Below are positions 10,883 to 15,878 of a stretch of 15,878 bases of DNA, in pieces; positions within the stretch are counted from its first letter, which is position 1; every line of letters starts with the position of its first letter. Origin of the DNA: Mxb001 sp046046455 (lineage in GTDB: Bacteria; Actinomycetota; Actinomycetes; S36-B12); NCBI GenBank assembly GCA_046046455.1, contig JBJOJS010000038.1:1-15878 (forward strand). Reading direction: 5' to 3'. A model generated the notes under the pieces. The model did not search any database, was not told the origin of the DNA, and saw nothing but the letters and a program-made list of their open reading frames with translations. A program made the position numbers and the translations under genes.

Positions 10883-11994
10883 GCGAGCTGCAGACCGTCC
10901 CGGTCACCATGATCGCCCCGCACGGGCGCAACATCCGCCGCGACCTCGGCGACCTCACCGAGCTCGTGGACTCCATCAAGGGCATCGGCCTGCTCCAGCC
11001 ACTCACCGTGGCGCCTGACGCCGAGCACAACGGCTTCGTCATCATCGCCGGGCACCGCCGCTACGCCGCGGCCGTGCAGTCCGGTGCCGACGCCGTCCCC
11101 TGCATCGTGCGCTTCGACCTCGACAGCCAGGCCAGGCAGCTCGAGGCCATGCTGGTGGAGAACCTGCAGCGCACCGACCTGACGGTCATGGAGGAGGCCG
11201 ACGCCTACCAGCAGCTTGAGCTGCTCGGCGTCAAGGAGGCGGCCATCGCCAAGTCCACCGGCCGCAGCCGCAAGACCGTGCACGAGCGCTTGCTCCTCGC
11301 GTCGCTGCCCACGCAGCGACGCGAGGAGTACGAGGGCGGCAAGCTCAGCCTCGATGGCGCCATCAAGTGCGCCAAGCTGCGCCAGCAGTACGCCGACGAC
11401 TCTGAAATCCTCGAGCTGATCGACAAGGCCAACACCTGGTCGTTCGCCAGCGGCATCGACTGGAGCATCCAGCGCATCCTCGACGCCCGCAAGGAGCCCG
11501 AGGAGAACGAGGAGCCGGCGGATGACGACCTCGACCTGGACGGCAAGCGCGCCGACTGGGAGGCCAAGTACGAGGCCGAGCGCCAGCAGCGTGCTGCACT
11601 CGCCGAGGCCCGCAGCGGCATGTGGACGCGCATGCACGACTGGCTGTCCGGGCGCGTCGCCACCAGCGACCCGGTAGTCGCCGACCGCCTGCTCGACTGG
11701 GCGCTAGAGGAGACCCTCGAGGAGTGGCAGGCCGACCAGGCACTGCCGATGGTGGGCATCGACCCGCCAGGAGAGGACGAGGACGAGGACGACGCGCACC
11801 AGCGCGTCTACCGCTCGGCCTGCGCGCTCAGTCGCGACGAGAAGGTGCTGCTTGTCACGCTGATCCTGACCGGCGCCTGCGCGCCGCGGACCTACATGTA
11901 CGACACCCATGCCGAGCACATGGTCGAGCTTGGCTACCCGCTGACCCCCGAGGACAAGGTCGTTATGAAGGGCGCCACAGATGCGGTGGCGTAA
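10879..11994 (+). CDS. ParB/Spo0J-family protein
   Basis: This 371-residue protein starts at ATG 10879 (ATGA overlap). The N-terminal ParB/Srx fold shows SIKGIGLLQPLTVAPD (~32-47), the phosphate-binding box GHRRYAA (58-64) and ENLQRTDLTVMEEADAY (94-110). An HTH follows (GVKEAAIAKSTGRSRKTVHE). These are the CTP-binding and DNA-binding parts of ParB. The C-terminal half (~200-371) is acidic linker plus an unfamiliar helical domain with two Cys (ALSRDEKVLLVTLILTGACA). No ParA ATPase is adjacent, and the phage integrates, so partition is not the obvious role. It may regulate early transcription or organise replicating DNA. Confidence 0.8.
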   Translation: MSELQTVPVTMIAPHGRNIRRDLGDLTELVDSIKGIGLLQPLTVAPDAEHNGFVIIAGHRRYAAAVQSGADAVPCIVRFDLDSQARQLEAMLVENLQRTDLTVMEEADAYQQLELLGVKEAAIAKSTGRSRKTVHERLLLASLPTQRREEYEGGKLSLDGAIKCAKLRQQYADDSEILELIDKANTWSFASGIDWSIQRILDARKEPEENEEPADDDLDLDGKRADWEAKYEAERQQRAALAEARSGMWTRMHDWLSGRVATSDPVVADRLLDWALEETLEEWQADQALPMVGIDPPGEDEDEDDAHQRVYRSACALSRDEKVLLVTLILTGACAPRTYMYDTHAEHMVELGYPLTPEDKVVMKGATDAVA

Positions 11995-12232
11995 GCAGGC
12001 CGTCGAGCCCACCCTCGTCCAGCCCAGTCCTGACCTGCTGGCGTACGCCACGCTGCTGACCGAGCGGGACCGCGCACGGGATATGGCTGTGCGCCTTGAG
12101 CAGGAGAACGCCCACCTGCTCGGCTTCCTGCAGTGGATGCGCGACGACCTCGCCCGCGGCGGCCTGGTGCTGCTGACCATCGAGGACATCATCGCCGCCA
12201 TCGACGAGGCCCGGATCGAGGCCGCGTCATGA
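11981..12232 (+). CDS. Small coiled-coil hypothetical protein (83 aa)
   Basis: ATG 11981 lies inside the end of the ParB-like gene (14-nt overlap). After a basic start (MRWRKQAVEPT) the protein is mostly helix, with heptad-like LLTERDRARDMAVRLEQENA then HLLGFLQWMRDDLA. It ends in a short helix (IEDIIAAIDEARIEAAS). No family is recognised; a structural or adaptor role is possible. Confidence 0.6.
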   Translation: MRWRKQAVEPTLVQPSPDLLAYATLLTERDRARDMAVRLEQENAHLLGFLQWMRDDLARGGLVLLTIEDIIAAIDEARIEAAS

Positions 12233-12345
12233 GCCGCGCCACCTGCGCCGACTGCGACTGGACCGCCGAGGCGCCGTCAATGAGGGACGCCATCGCGCTG
12301 CTGGAGCGGCACATCCAGCAAGACCACAACGACCCGGAGTTCTAG
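12229..12345 (+). CDS. C2H2-like zinc mini-protein (38 aa)
   Basis: The start overlaps the preceding stop (ATGA), which supports this very short gene. C6-x2-C9 (ATCADCDWTA) and H28-x4-H33 (LERHIQQDH) give a complete CxxC...HxxxxH zinc site in 38 residues, with a single helix between (SMRDAIALLERH). This is the layout of a lone C2H2 finger, of the kind found in many small phage and actinobacterial proteins. The target, nucleic acid or protein, cannot be told. Confidence 0.65.
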   Translation: MSRATCADCDWTAEAPSMRDAIALLERHIQQDHNDPEF

Positions 12346-12347
12346 CC

Positions 12348-12623
12348 ATGATCCGACCGCCGCACATCAGCCAGGTCGACTGGGACCGCATGCCGTGGTA
12401 CGCCCGCGAAAAGGCGGCGCGTAGGGCCGGCACCGCCATCGTCGTGGTAGGGGAGCAGCCCGACCGGCCCAAGATGCCCAAGGCGGCCAAGCAGCGCCGA
12501 CGCATCCGCATCTACCGCGTCGAGCCCTACTGCTGGGAGATCACCAACGGCGTCTCGACGGCGCGCACGTTCAGCGCCGAGGCCGCATGGAGGCTGCTCG
12601 AGCACTGTGCGAGGGCGGCGTGA
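12348..12623 (+). CDS. Basic hypothetical protein (91 aa)
   Basis: ATG 12348 follows the previous stop by 2 nt. The protein has a Trp-rich start (VDWDRMPWYAREKAARR), a very basic middle (KMPKAAKQRRRIRIYR, ~42-57) and a C-terminal strand-helix unit (EITNGVSTARTFSAEAAWRL, ~64-83). The basic segment suggests nucleic-acid contact. No family is recognised. Confidence 0.65.
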   Translation: MIRPPHISQVDWDRMPWYAREKAARRAGTAIVVVGEQPDRPKMPKAAKQRRRIRIYRVEPYCWEITNGVSTARTFSAEAAWRLLEHCARAA

Positions 12624-12787
12624 CCCACGAGCCGGAGTGCGAAAACAACACGGCGACGTTTGAGTGCATCTGCATCGAGGTGCTCGCCGCCTACCGCCGC
12701 GGCTTCAACGACCACGCCGCCGCCCAGCAGCACTGGCAGGACACCCACGGGGCGTATCGGCAGCACGGGGCGGGGGAGAACCCGTGA
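12620..12787 (+). CDS. Small Cys-containing hypothetical protein (55 aa)
   Basis: GTG 12620 overlaps the previous stop (GTGA), and its TGA overlaps the next GTG. It has C7, C16 and C18 near the N-terminus (ECENNTATFECICIEVLAAY) and several His downstream (NDHAAAQQHWQDTHG). A zinc site is possible but unproven. No family is recognised. Confidence 0.6.
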   Translation: MTHEPECENNTATFECICIEVLAAYRRGFNDHAAAQQHWQDTHGAYRQHGAGENP

Positions 12788-13152
12788 CCGAGTCCTGGAC
12801 GATCCGGCTGCCGTACTCGACACCGCCGCTGACCCTCAACGGCCGCCAGCACTGGGCCACCAAGGCCCGAGGGGTCAAGGAGGTGCGCGGCACCACGGCC
12901 ACGCTGGCCCGCGTGCTGCAGATCCCCGCATGTGAGTCCATCCATGTGCAGCTGCACTACGTCCCCCGCGACGGCCGCCGGCGCGACGCCGACAACCTCG
13001 TCGGCACCCTCAAGCCCTGCATCGATGGGCTCGTGGACGCCGGCGTCGTGCCCGACGACTCGCCCGAGTACGTCACCTGGAGCCCGCCCGTCATCGACGC
13101 GCCGGACTTCAACTACCCGCACCTCTACCTCGTCATCGAGAGGACGACATGA
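12784..13152 (+). CDS. rusA: RusA-like Holliday-junction resolvase
   Basis: This 122-residue protein starts at GTG 12784 (GTGA overlap). It opens with the RusA-type strand and loop (IRLPYSTPPLTLNGRQHWAT). The active-site block is RRRDADNLVGTLKPCIDGLV: D68 and D70-N71, K77 and D81, then D91-D92 (VVPDDSPEYV), matching the RusA acidic-plus-Lys pattern. RusA enzymes cut four-way DNA junctions symmetrically as dimers. In this operon it would resolve joint molecules made by the exonuclease/RecT pair and recombination-dependent replication. Length (usually ~120) is right. Confidence 0.85.
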   Translation: MTESWTIRLPYSTPPLTLNGRQHWATKARGVKEVRGTTATLARVLQIPACESIHVQLHYVPRDGRRRDADNLVGTLKPCIDGLVDAGVVPDDSPEYVTWSPPVIDAPDFNYPHLYLVIERTT

Positions 13153-13544
13153 GCCTGCCGTGGGTCCGTCTGGACTCATCCATAGCCACCAACCACAAGA
13201 TTCTGCAGCTGGTAGGGGACCGCAACCACAAGGCCATCGCCGCCTACATGTTCGGCCTGGCCTACTGCGGCCAGCACGGCACCGACGGCTTCATCCCTCG
13301 AGCAGCCCTGCCCTTCATGCACGCCAGCATCAAGGAGGCCCGCGCCTTGGTCGACGTGGTGCTGTGGCACGAGGTGGCCGGCGGCTGGCAGGTCAACGAC
13401 TGGCGGGACTACCAGCCCAGCAGCGAGGAGAGCGACCGCAGGGGCCAGCGCGCCCGGTGGCTCAACTGCCGGCGATGGCATCCGGCCGACTGCGACTGCA
13501 GTCCCGCCCCGCCGCCCGGACGTCCAGAGCGGAGTCTGGCGTGA
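13149..13544 (+). CDS. Phage replication-initiator-like protein, reading frame broken near 13500-13540
   Basis: This 131-residue frame starts at ATG 13149 (ATGA overlap). SLPWVRLDSSIATNHKILQL, then AYMFGLAYCGQHGTDGFIPR and LWHEVAGGWQVNDWRDYQPS form the winged-helix N-terminal domain I know from replication-initiator-like proteins of actinobacterial phages. After CRRWHPADCDC (C107, C115, C117) it ends at a TGA at 13542. Unlike its neighbours it does not overlap the next start. The -1 frame instead stays open to a TGA at 13688 that overlaps ATG 13687. In that frame the bases encode a tetrapeptide-repeat tail (AESG, AESV, TYGR). A joined product would be about 180 residues. Either a frameshift occurs in the cell or one base is missing in this sequence. 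Confidence 0.75.
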   Translation: MSLPWVRLDSSIATNHKILQLVGDRNHKAIAAYMFGLAYCGQHGTDGFIPRAALPFMHASIKEARALVDVVLWHEVAGGWQVNDWRDYQPSSEESDRRGQRARWLNCRRWHPADCDCSPAPPPGRPERSLA

Positions 13545-13636
13545 AGCCCGCTGCGGAATCCGTAGCGGAGTCCGGCACGGAGTCCGTAGCGGAATCGCGG
13601 ACGTACGGACGGACGTACGGACGGACTAACGAGCGT
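13529..13636 (+). repeat. 12-bp periodic repeats, candidate phage origin (iterons)
   Basis: Nine 12-nt units run without a gap. They include GCGGAGTCTGGC (13529), GCGGAATCCGTA (13553), GCGGAGTCCGGC (13565), ACGGAGTCCGTA (13577), GCGGAATCGCGG (13589) and two exact copies of ACGTACGGACGG (13601, 13613). Inside them, the interrupted palindrome TCCGnnnCGGA occurs three times at 12-bp steps (13559, 13571, 13583). Short dyad repeats inside a replication-initiator gene are how the lambda O/ori region is built. In the -1 frame the units also encode AESG/AESV/TYGR repeats with Glu codons varying only at the third base, so coding use is likely too. Confidence 0.6.
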
Positions 13637-13690
13637 TCAGACATGGCAGAAGACATCACGTTTGGTAACGCGCGCGAGGAGCAGGCATGA
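13543..13690 (+). other. Open -1 frame continuing the initiator-like gene
   Basis: From before 13500 to the TGA at 13688-13690 the frame one base back from the initiator frame is open. It encodes the repeat tail, then ERSDMAEDITFGNAREEQA. Its stop overlaps ATG 13687 (ATGA), the junction used by most genes of this operon. It has no start of its own that would give a sensible protein, so it reads as the second half of the initiator-like gene rather than as a separate gene. Confidence 0.6.
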
Positions 13691-14481
13691 CAGATCAGCA
13701 TCGATGCGTCGTCTGCACCAAGCCGGTCAACGTCGCCGTCAGCGGCGAGCGCCTCGCCTGCGCCGTCTGTGAGCGCCGGATGCACGACCAGCTGACCGAC
13801 GTCCTCGAGTTCTACGCCATCGCCGAGGGCGAGCTCGTGCCCGGTTCCAGCAGCGGAGCACGAGGTAACGAGCGCAGCATCGGCGTGCGCATCACCGCCC
13901 TGGACTTCCTCGCCGGCCACGACGTCGTGGCGATTCTGGCCTCGTGGGAGTCCGACTGGCGCGAGACGTACGAACTGTCCATCGACCCTATGCTGAGCCG
14001 CCCAGCGCCCGCCCTGAGCCGATCCGTGGGCTTCCTGACCCAATGGCTCCCACGCGCCTGCACCGATCACCCGGCCATCGACGAGTTCGCCCGCGAGCTG
14101 CGCGAGTGCTGGGCGCTGGCACAGTCCGCCGCCCGCGTCTCCCCGGCCCGCTCGCTGTCCATCACCTGCGTCGCCGACGACGAGCGCCGGCATGACGGCA
14201 TCTGCGGCAAGCGCATCCCCGTCGGCATCGATGAGATACGCGGCCGCGTCACCTGCCGACGCTGCCGCACCGAGTGGGACGTCCCGCACCTCATGCACGT
14301 CGCCATCAGCACACCAGGCGCAGAGCTGTGGGCCGACCCCGAAGCGGCCGCCGGCTACTTCCGCATCACGTCCAAGACGCTGCGCCAGTGGGCACGCGCC
14401 GACCGCATCAGACGTGAGCATGGACGCTACGAGCTGCACTCCATCCACCAAGTTATCCACGGGGCTGTGAATACTGGCTAG
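13687..14481 (+). CDS. Zinc-finger and MerR-like HTH DNA-binding protein
   Basis: This 264-residue protein starts at ATG 13687. It has an N-terminal zinc site C7-x2-C10 and C25-x2-C28 (CVVC, CAVC) and a second set C161, C173, C190 and C193 (CRRC). The C-terminal helix-turn-helix at ~213-258 (ELWADPEAAAGYFRITSKTL then RQWARADRIRREHGRYELHS) is of the excisionase/MerR kind. The middle (~60-150) is helical. The combination of zinc sites with a C-terminal HTH is frequent in the last early gene of actinobacterial phages. A role as late-gene activator or replication partner is possible; neither is shown. A hairpin terminator lies 56 bp downstream and ends the early operon. Confidence 0.75.
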   Translation: MTDQHRCVVCTKPVNVAVSGERLACAVCERRMHDQLTDVLEFYAIAEGELVPGSSSGARGNERSIGVRITALDFLAGHDVVAILASWESDWRETYELSIDPMLSRPAPALSRSVGFLTQWLPRACTDHPAIDEFARELRECWALAQSAARVSPARSLSITCVADDERRHDGICGKRIPVGIDEIRGRVTCRRCRTEWDVPHLMHVAISTPGAELWADPEAAAGYFRITSKTLRQWARADRIRREHGRYELHSIHQVIHGAVNTG

Positions 14482-14536
14482 GAAAATCCGGGTCCGCTAA
14501 CGTGTGATTGTCTGGTTGCAGTGTGACCAGCGACCT

Positions 14537-14558
14537 ACCCCGAGCCACCGCTCGGGGT
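14537..14558 (+). terminator. Intrinsic terminator at the end of the early operon
   Basis: ACCCCGAGC pairs perfectly with GCTCGGGGT around the loop CACC, and TTTCGTCGT follows. This is a short, stable hairpin with a partial T run. Between 14482 and 14536 there is only a weaker CTGGT/ACCAG inverted repeat (14512-14516 with 14526-14530) and no ORF of note. Confidence 0.8.
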
Positions 14559-14578
14559 TTCGTCGTATAGGAGCCCCC

Positions 14579-14728
14579 ATGCCGACGCTCGCCGAGGTGG
14601 ACGAGGCGCTGCAGCATTGCCGCGCCGTGCCCCCGGATGAGCGTGGCAGTGCCTGGCACGCCTACGTCGACTCACTGCTCGCGCAGCGTGCCGAGCTGCT
14701 CGCCCACCGGCCCGCCTTCTCCCACTGA
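14579..14728 (+). CDS. Small hypothetical protein (49 aa) beginning MPTLAEV
   Basis: ATG 14579 has GGAG 5 nt upstream. The 49 residues are helical (MPTLAEVDEALQHCRAVPPD, then YVDSLLAQRAELLAHRPAFS). The first seven residues are identical to the start of the methyltransferase at 14954, and the bases beneath (ATGCCGACGCT, GCCGAGGT) are nearly the same. This may be a small duplication. No family is recognised. Confidence 0.6.
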   Translation: MPTLAEVDEALQHCRAVPPDERGSAWHAYVDSLLAQRAELLAHRPAFSH

Positions 14729-14777
14729 AAACGAGGGGGGGGAGGGTGCCGACCCCACCCTGCGAACGGAAGCCCAC

Positions 14778-14954
14778 ATGAACCGCGCCGAGATTCAAGC
14801 CGTCATCGAGTCCGTCACCGGAGCGCCCGTCACCGGCCTGGTCGCTGACATCACGCCCGGCATTGTGGATGCCCTCGACGCCGCACTGAACCCGCCGGCC
14901 GACGAGGACGACGAGCGCGAGACCCGCGTCATCGAGGCAGCCGAGAAGCGCTGA
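14778..14954 (+). CDS. Small acidic hypothetical protein (58 aa)
   Basis: ATG 14778 has ACGGAAG about 6 nt upstream. The protein is MNRAEIQAVIESVTGAPVTG, then LVADITPGIVDALDAALNPP, with an acidic tail (ADEDDERETRVIEAAEKR). It overlaps the methyltransferase start by one base (TGATG). A G-rich run (GGGGGGGAGGG, ~14734-14744) lies before it. No family is recognised. Confidence 0.6.
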   Translation: MNRAEIQAVIESVTGAPVTGLVADITPGIVDALDAALNPPADEDDERETRVIEAAEKR

Positions 14955-15505
14955 TGCCGACGCTGGCCGAGGTCTACCAGGACTACTCAGCCCCCGCGGG
15001 CTGGGGCGACAAGGGCACCGCGCACGACTACCTGCCCGTCTACGAGCGTGAGATGACCCGCACGCGCGGCGTCACCCTGCTTGAGATCGGCGTCTACGCC
15101 GGCCACAGCATCGCCATGTGGGACGCCTACCTGACCGACTCCACGGTCATCGGCATCGACATCGACCTCAGTCACCTCGAGATGGCGCACGACCTGGTAC
15201 GCCACTGCGACGGCACCAACGCTCAGGCCATCGCCGAGCAGCTGCCCGGCGTCACCTACGACTACGTCATCGACGACGGATCGCACACGGTCTGGGACCA
15301 GCTGGCCTCCCTCAATGTGTTCCTCCCGCTGATGAATCCTGACGGTCGGTACTTCATCGAGGACATCACCGGGGACGGCGCACTCGGGGCGATCACCTCC
15401 CACCTTGAGGGGCTCGGCTACACCTACGAGGTGTACGACGGGCGAGGGCCGGGCCGTCAGCCTGACGAGATCATGGTCACCGTTCGCATCCCAGCAACGG
15501 CATGA
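14954..15505 (+). CDS. Class I SAM-dependent methyltransferase
   Basis: This 183-residue protein has the Rossmann SAM-binding marks in order: LLEIGVYAGHS (42-52, motif I), VIGIDID (65-71, with an acidic residue for the ribose), YDYVIDDGSHTVWDQLASLN (102-121) and GRYFIEDI (131-138). The IDDGSH and FIEDI pair resembles small-molecule/sugar O-methyltransferases of the TylF/macrocin or cephalosporin-hydroxylase-like group rather than DNA methylases; there is no DPPY or PCQ motif. Its substrate here is unknown: a surface glycan or a phage/host metabolite is possible. It overlaps the HNH gene (ATGA). Confidence 0.8.
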   Translation: MPTLAEVYQDYSAPAGWGDKGTAHDYLPVYEREMTRTRGVTLLEIGVYAGHSIAMWDAYLTDSTVIGIDIDLSHLEMAHDLVRHCDGTNAQAIAEQLPGVTYDYVIDDGSHTVWDQLASLNVFLPLMNPDGRYFIEDITGDGALGAITSHLEGLGYTYEVYDGRGPGRQPDEIMVTVRIPATA

Positions 15506-15819
15506 TCCCCGGAGTCAAGCGCATCTGCATGAGGTGCGGTGCCCCCTCCCTCAACGGCACCTACTGCCAGGACTGCGCACGTAAACGCGAGCGCATCCGC
15601 AGCAGGCAGCGCGGTGCTCGCCACTACACAGGCGACTACCGCAAGCGAGCGGCAGAGGTGCGAGCCAACGCCGTCACTTGCTGGCTGTGCGGAGAGCCTG
15701 CACGCGCTGGTGATCCGTGGACAGCAGACCATGTGGTGCCGGGAGACCCCGCCTCCCCCCTGGCCGCCGCGCATCGATCATGCAACTCGCGTCGAGGCAA
15801 TCGCGTCGACAGTGAGTGA
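15502..15819 (+). CDS. HNH endonuclease, probably next to cos/terminase
   Basis: This 105-residue protein starts at ATG 15502 (ATGA overlap). An N-terminal zinc ribbon (C9-x2-C12, C22-x2-C25) and a basic stretch (KRERIRSRQRGARHY) precede the HNH core: C60-x2-C63 (CWLCGE), D76-H77 (WTADHVVPGD) with the catalytic His, H91 and C94-N95 (AAAHRSCNSRRG). In HK97-like phages a small HNH protein encoded beside the terminase genes is needed for genome packaging. Its place at the right end, after all early genes, fits that role, which would put cos and the terminase just past the window. Confidence 0.88.
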   Translation: MIPGVKRICMRCGAPSLNGTYCQDCARKRERIRSRQRGARHYTGDYRKRAAEVRANAVTCWLCGEPARAGDPWTADHVVPGDPASPLAAAHRSCNSRRGNRVDSE

Positions 15820-15878
15820 GTGGCCGGGGCATTGACTCCGGGGTGGGGCAAAACTTCAGCGACGAGGGCGACGGATAC
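15816..15878 (+). other. Possible start of the next gene or of the cos region, cut by the window edge
   Basis: A GTG at 15816 overlaps the HNH stop (GTGAGTGA) and opens a frame to the window edge (21 codons, MSGRGIDSGVGQNFSDEGDG followed by Y). It could be the start of a terminase small subunit gene. The G-rich run GGGGTGGGGCAAAACTT (15839-15855) could equally belong to a cos or packaging site. Too little is visible to choose. Confidence 0.25.

Noticed and set aside
10741..11637. Minus-strand open frame (298 codons) opposite the ParB-like gene
   Set aside because: Shadow of a clear ParB-family protein; biased composition and no start context.
13529..13636. CRISPR array
   Set aside because: Units are 12 nt with no spacers, so they are tandem repeats, not repeat-spacer units.
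13462..14460. Minus-strand open frame (332 codons) opposite the zinc-finger/HTH gene
   Set aside because: Low-complexity translation and no ribosome site; the plus strand has two zinc sites and an HTH and fits the operon.
14954..15505. DNA methyltransferase of a restriction-modification system
   Set aside because: No DPPY/NPPY or PCQ motif, no target-recognition region and no restriction gene nearby. The HNH beside it has the size and place of a packaging protein.

Overview
The window is a contiguous piece of a temperate, tailed (siphovirus-like) phage genome from a GC-rich actinobacterium. The grounds are strong G/C bias at third codon positions, many GTG starts, a DUF3263-type protein, a protein carrying the Lsr2 C-terminal DNA-binding motif, and an attP core made of the 3' part of a tRNA-Thr(UGU) gene. 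The host genus cannot be told from the sequence. Because attP lies between the late lysis genes and the integrase/immunity genes, and is not split, the sequence reads as non-integrated phage DNA (virion, circularised genome or viral contig), not an inserted prophage.

Layout: (1) 1-3132, plus strand, end of the late operon: the tail end of a small structural-region protein, a coiled-coil/TM protein, a mini-holin, an M15-type peptidase endolysin, a small Cys/HTH-like protein, an Mre11/calcineurin-like metallophosphoesterase and two small proteins. The operon closes with a run of hairpins and a strong, probably bidirectional terminator (3188-3230). (2) 3237-4123: a minus-strand two-TM membrane protein (possible lysogenic-conversion or exclusion protein), a DUF3263 protein, and a well-organised attP: tRNA-derived core (3942-3991) flanked by two pairs of direct GGCTACAGT repeats, the expected layout for arm-type integrase sites. 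(3) 4124-6804: tyrosine integrase, then a minus-strand repressor plus ImmA/IrrE-type metallopeptidase, a divergent operator/promoter region with a perfect TACGTTGCAACGTA palindrome, a small Cro-like gene (probably leaderless) and an excisionase-like gene ended by a hairpin terminator. (4) 6939-14481: a tightly packed early operon, almost every gene joined by ATGA, GTGA or TGATG. It encodes two small membrane proteins, a lysozyme-like protein, a run of Cys-rich mini-proteins (one DnaJ-zinc-finger-like), a zinc finger/Lsr2/HTH fusion, a Cas4/RecB-type exonuclease with a RecT-like annealing protein, a ParB-like protein, a RusA-like resolvase, a replication-initiator-like protein and a zinc-finger/HTH protein. 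(5) 14482-15878: terminator, two tiny proteins, a class I SAM methyltransferase and an HNH endonuclease. The HNH position suggests that cos and the terminase genes lie just past the right edge.

How it works together: repressor and ImmA peptidase hold or release lysogeny through the 6267-6386 switch; Int and the Xis candidate act on the adjacent attP; the early operon supplies recombination-type replication (exonuclease, RecT, RusA, initiator); the late operon on the left lyses the cell.

The most notable points are the complete attP architecture, the 12-bp periodic repeats (13529-13636) at a reading-frame break in the initiator-like gene (a lambda-O-like origin and/or frameshift), the zinc-finger/Lsr2/HTH fusion, the DnaJ-like mini-protein in a Cys-rich cluster, and an early-operon lysozyme-like protein next to two small membrane proteins. 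I did not find an unmistakably new multi-gene defence or toxin system.
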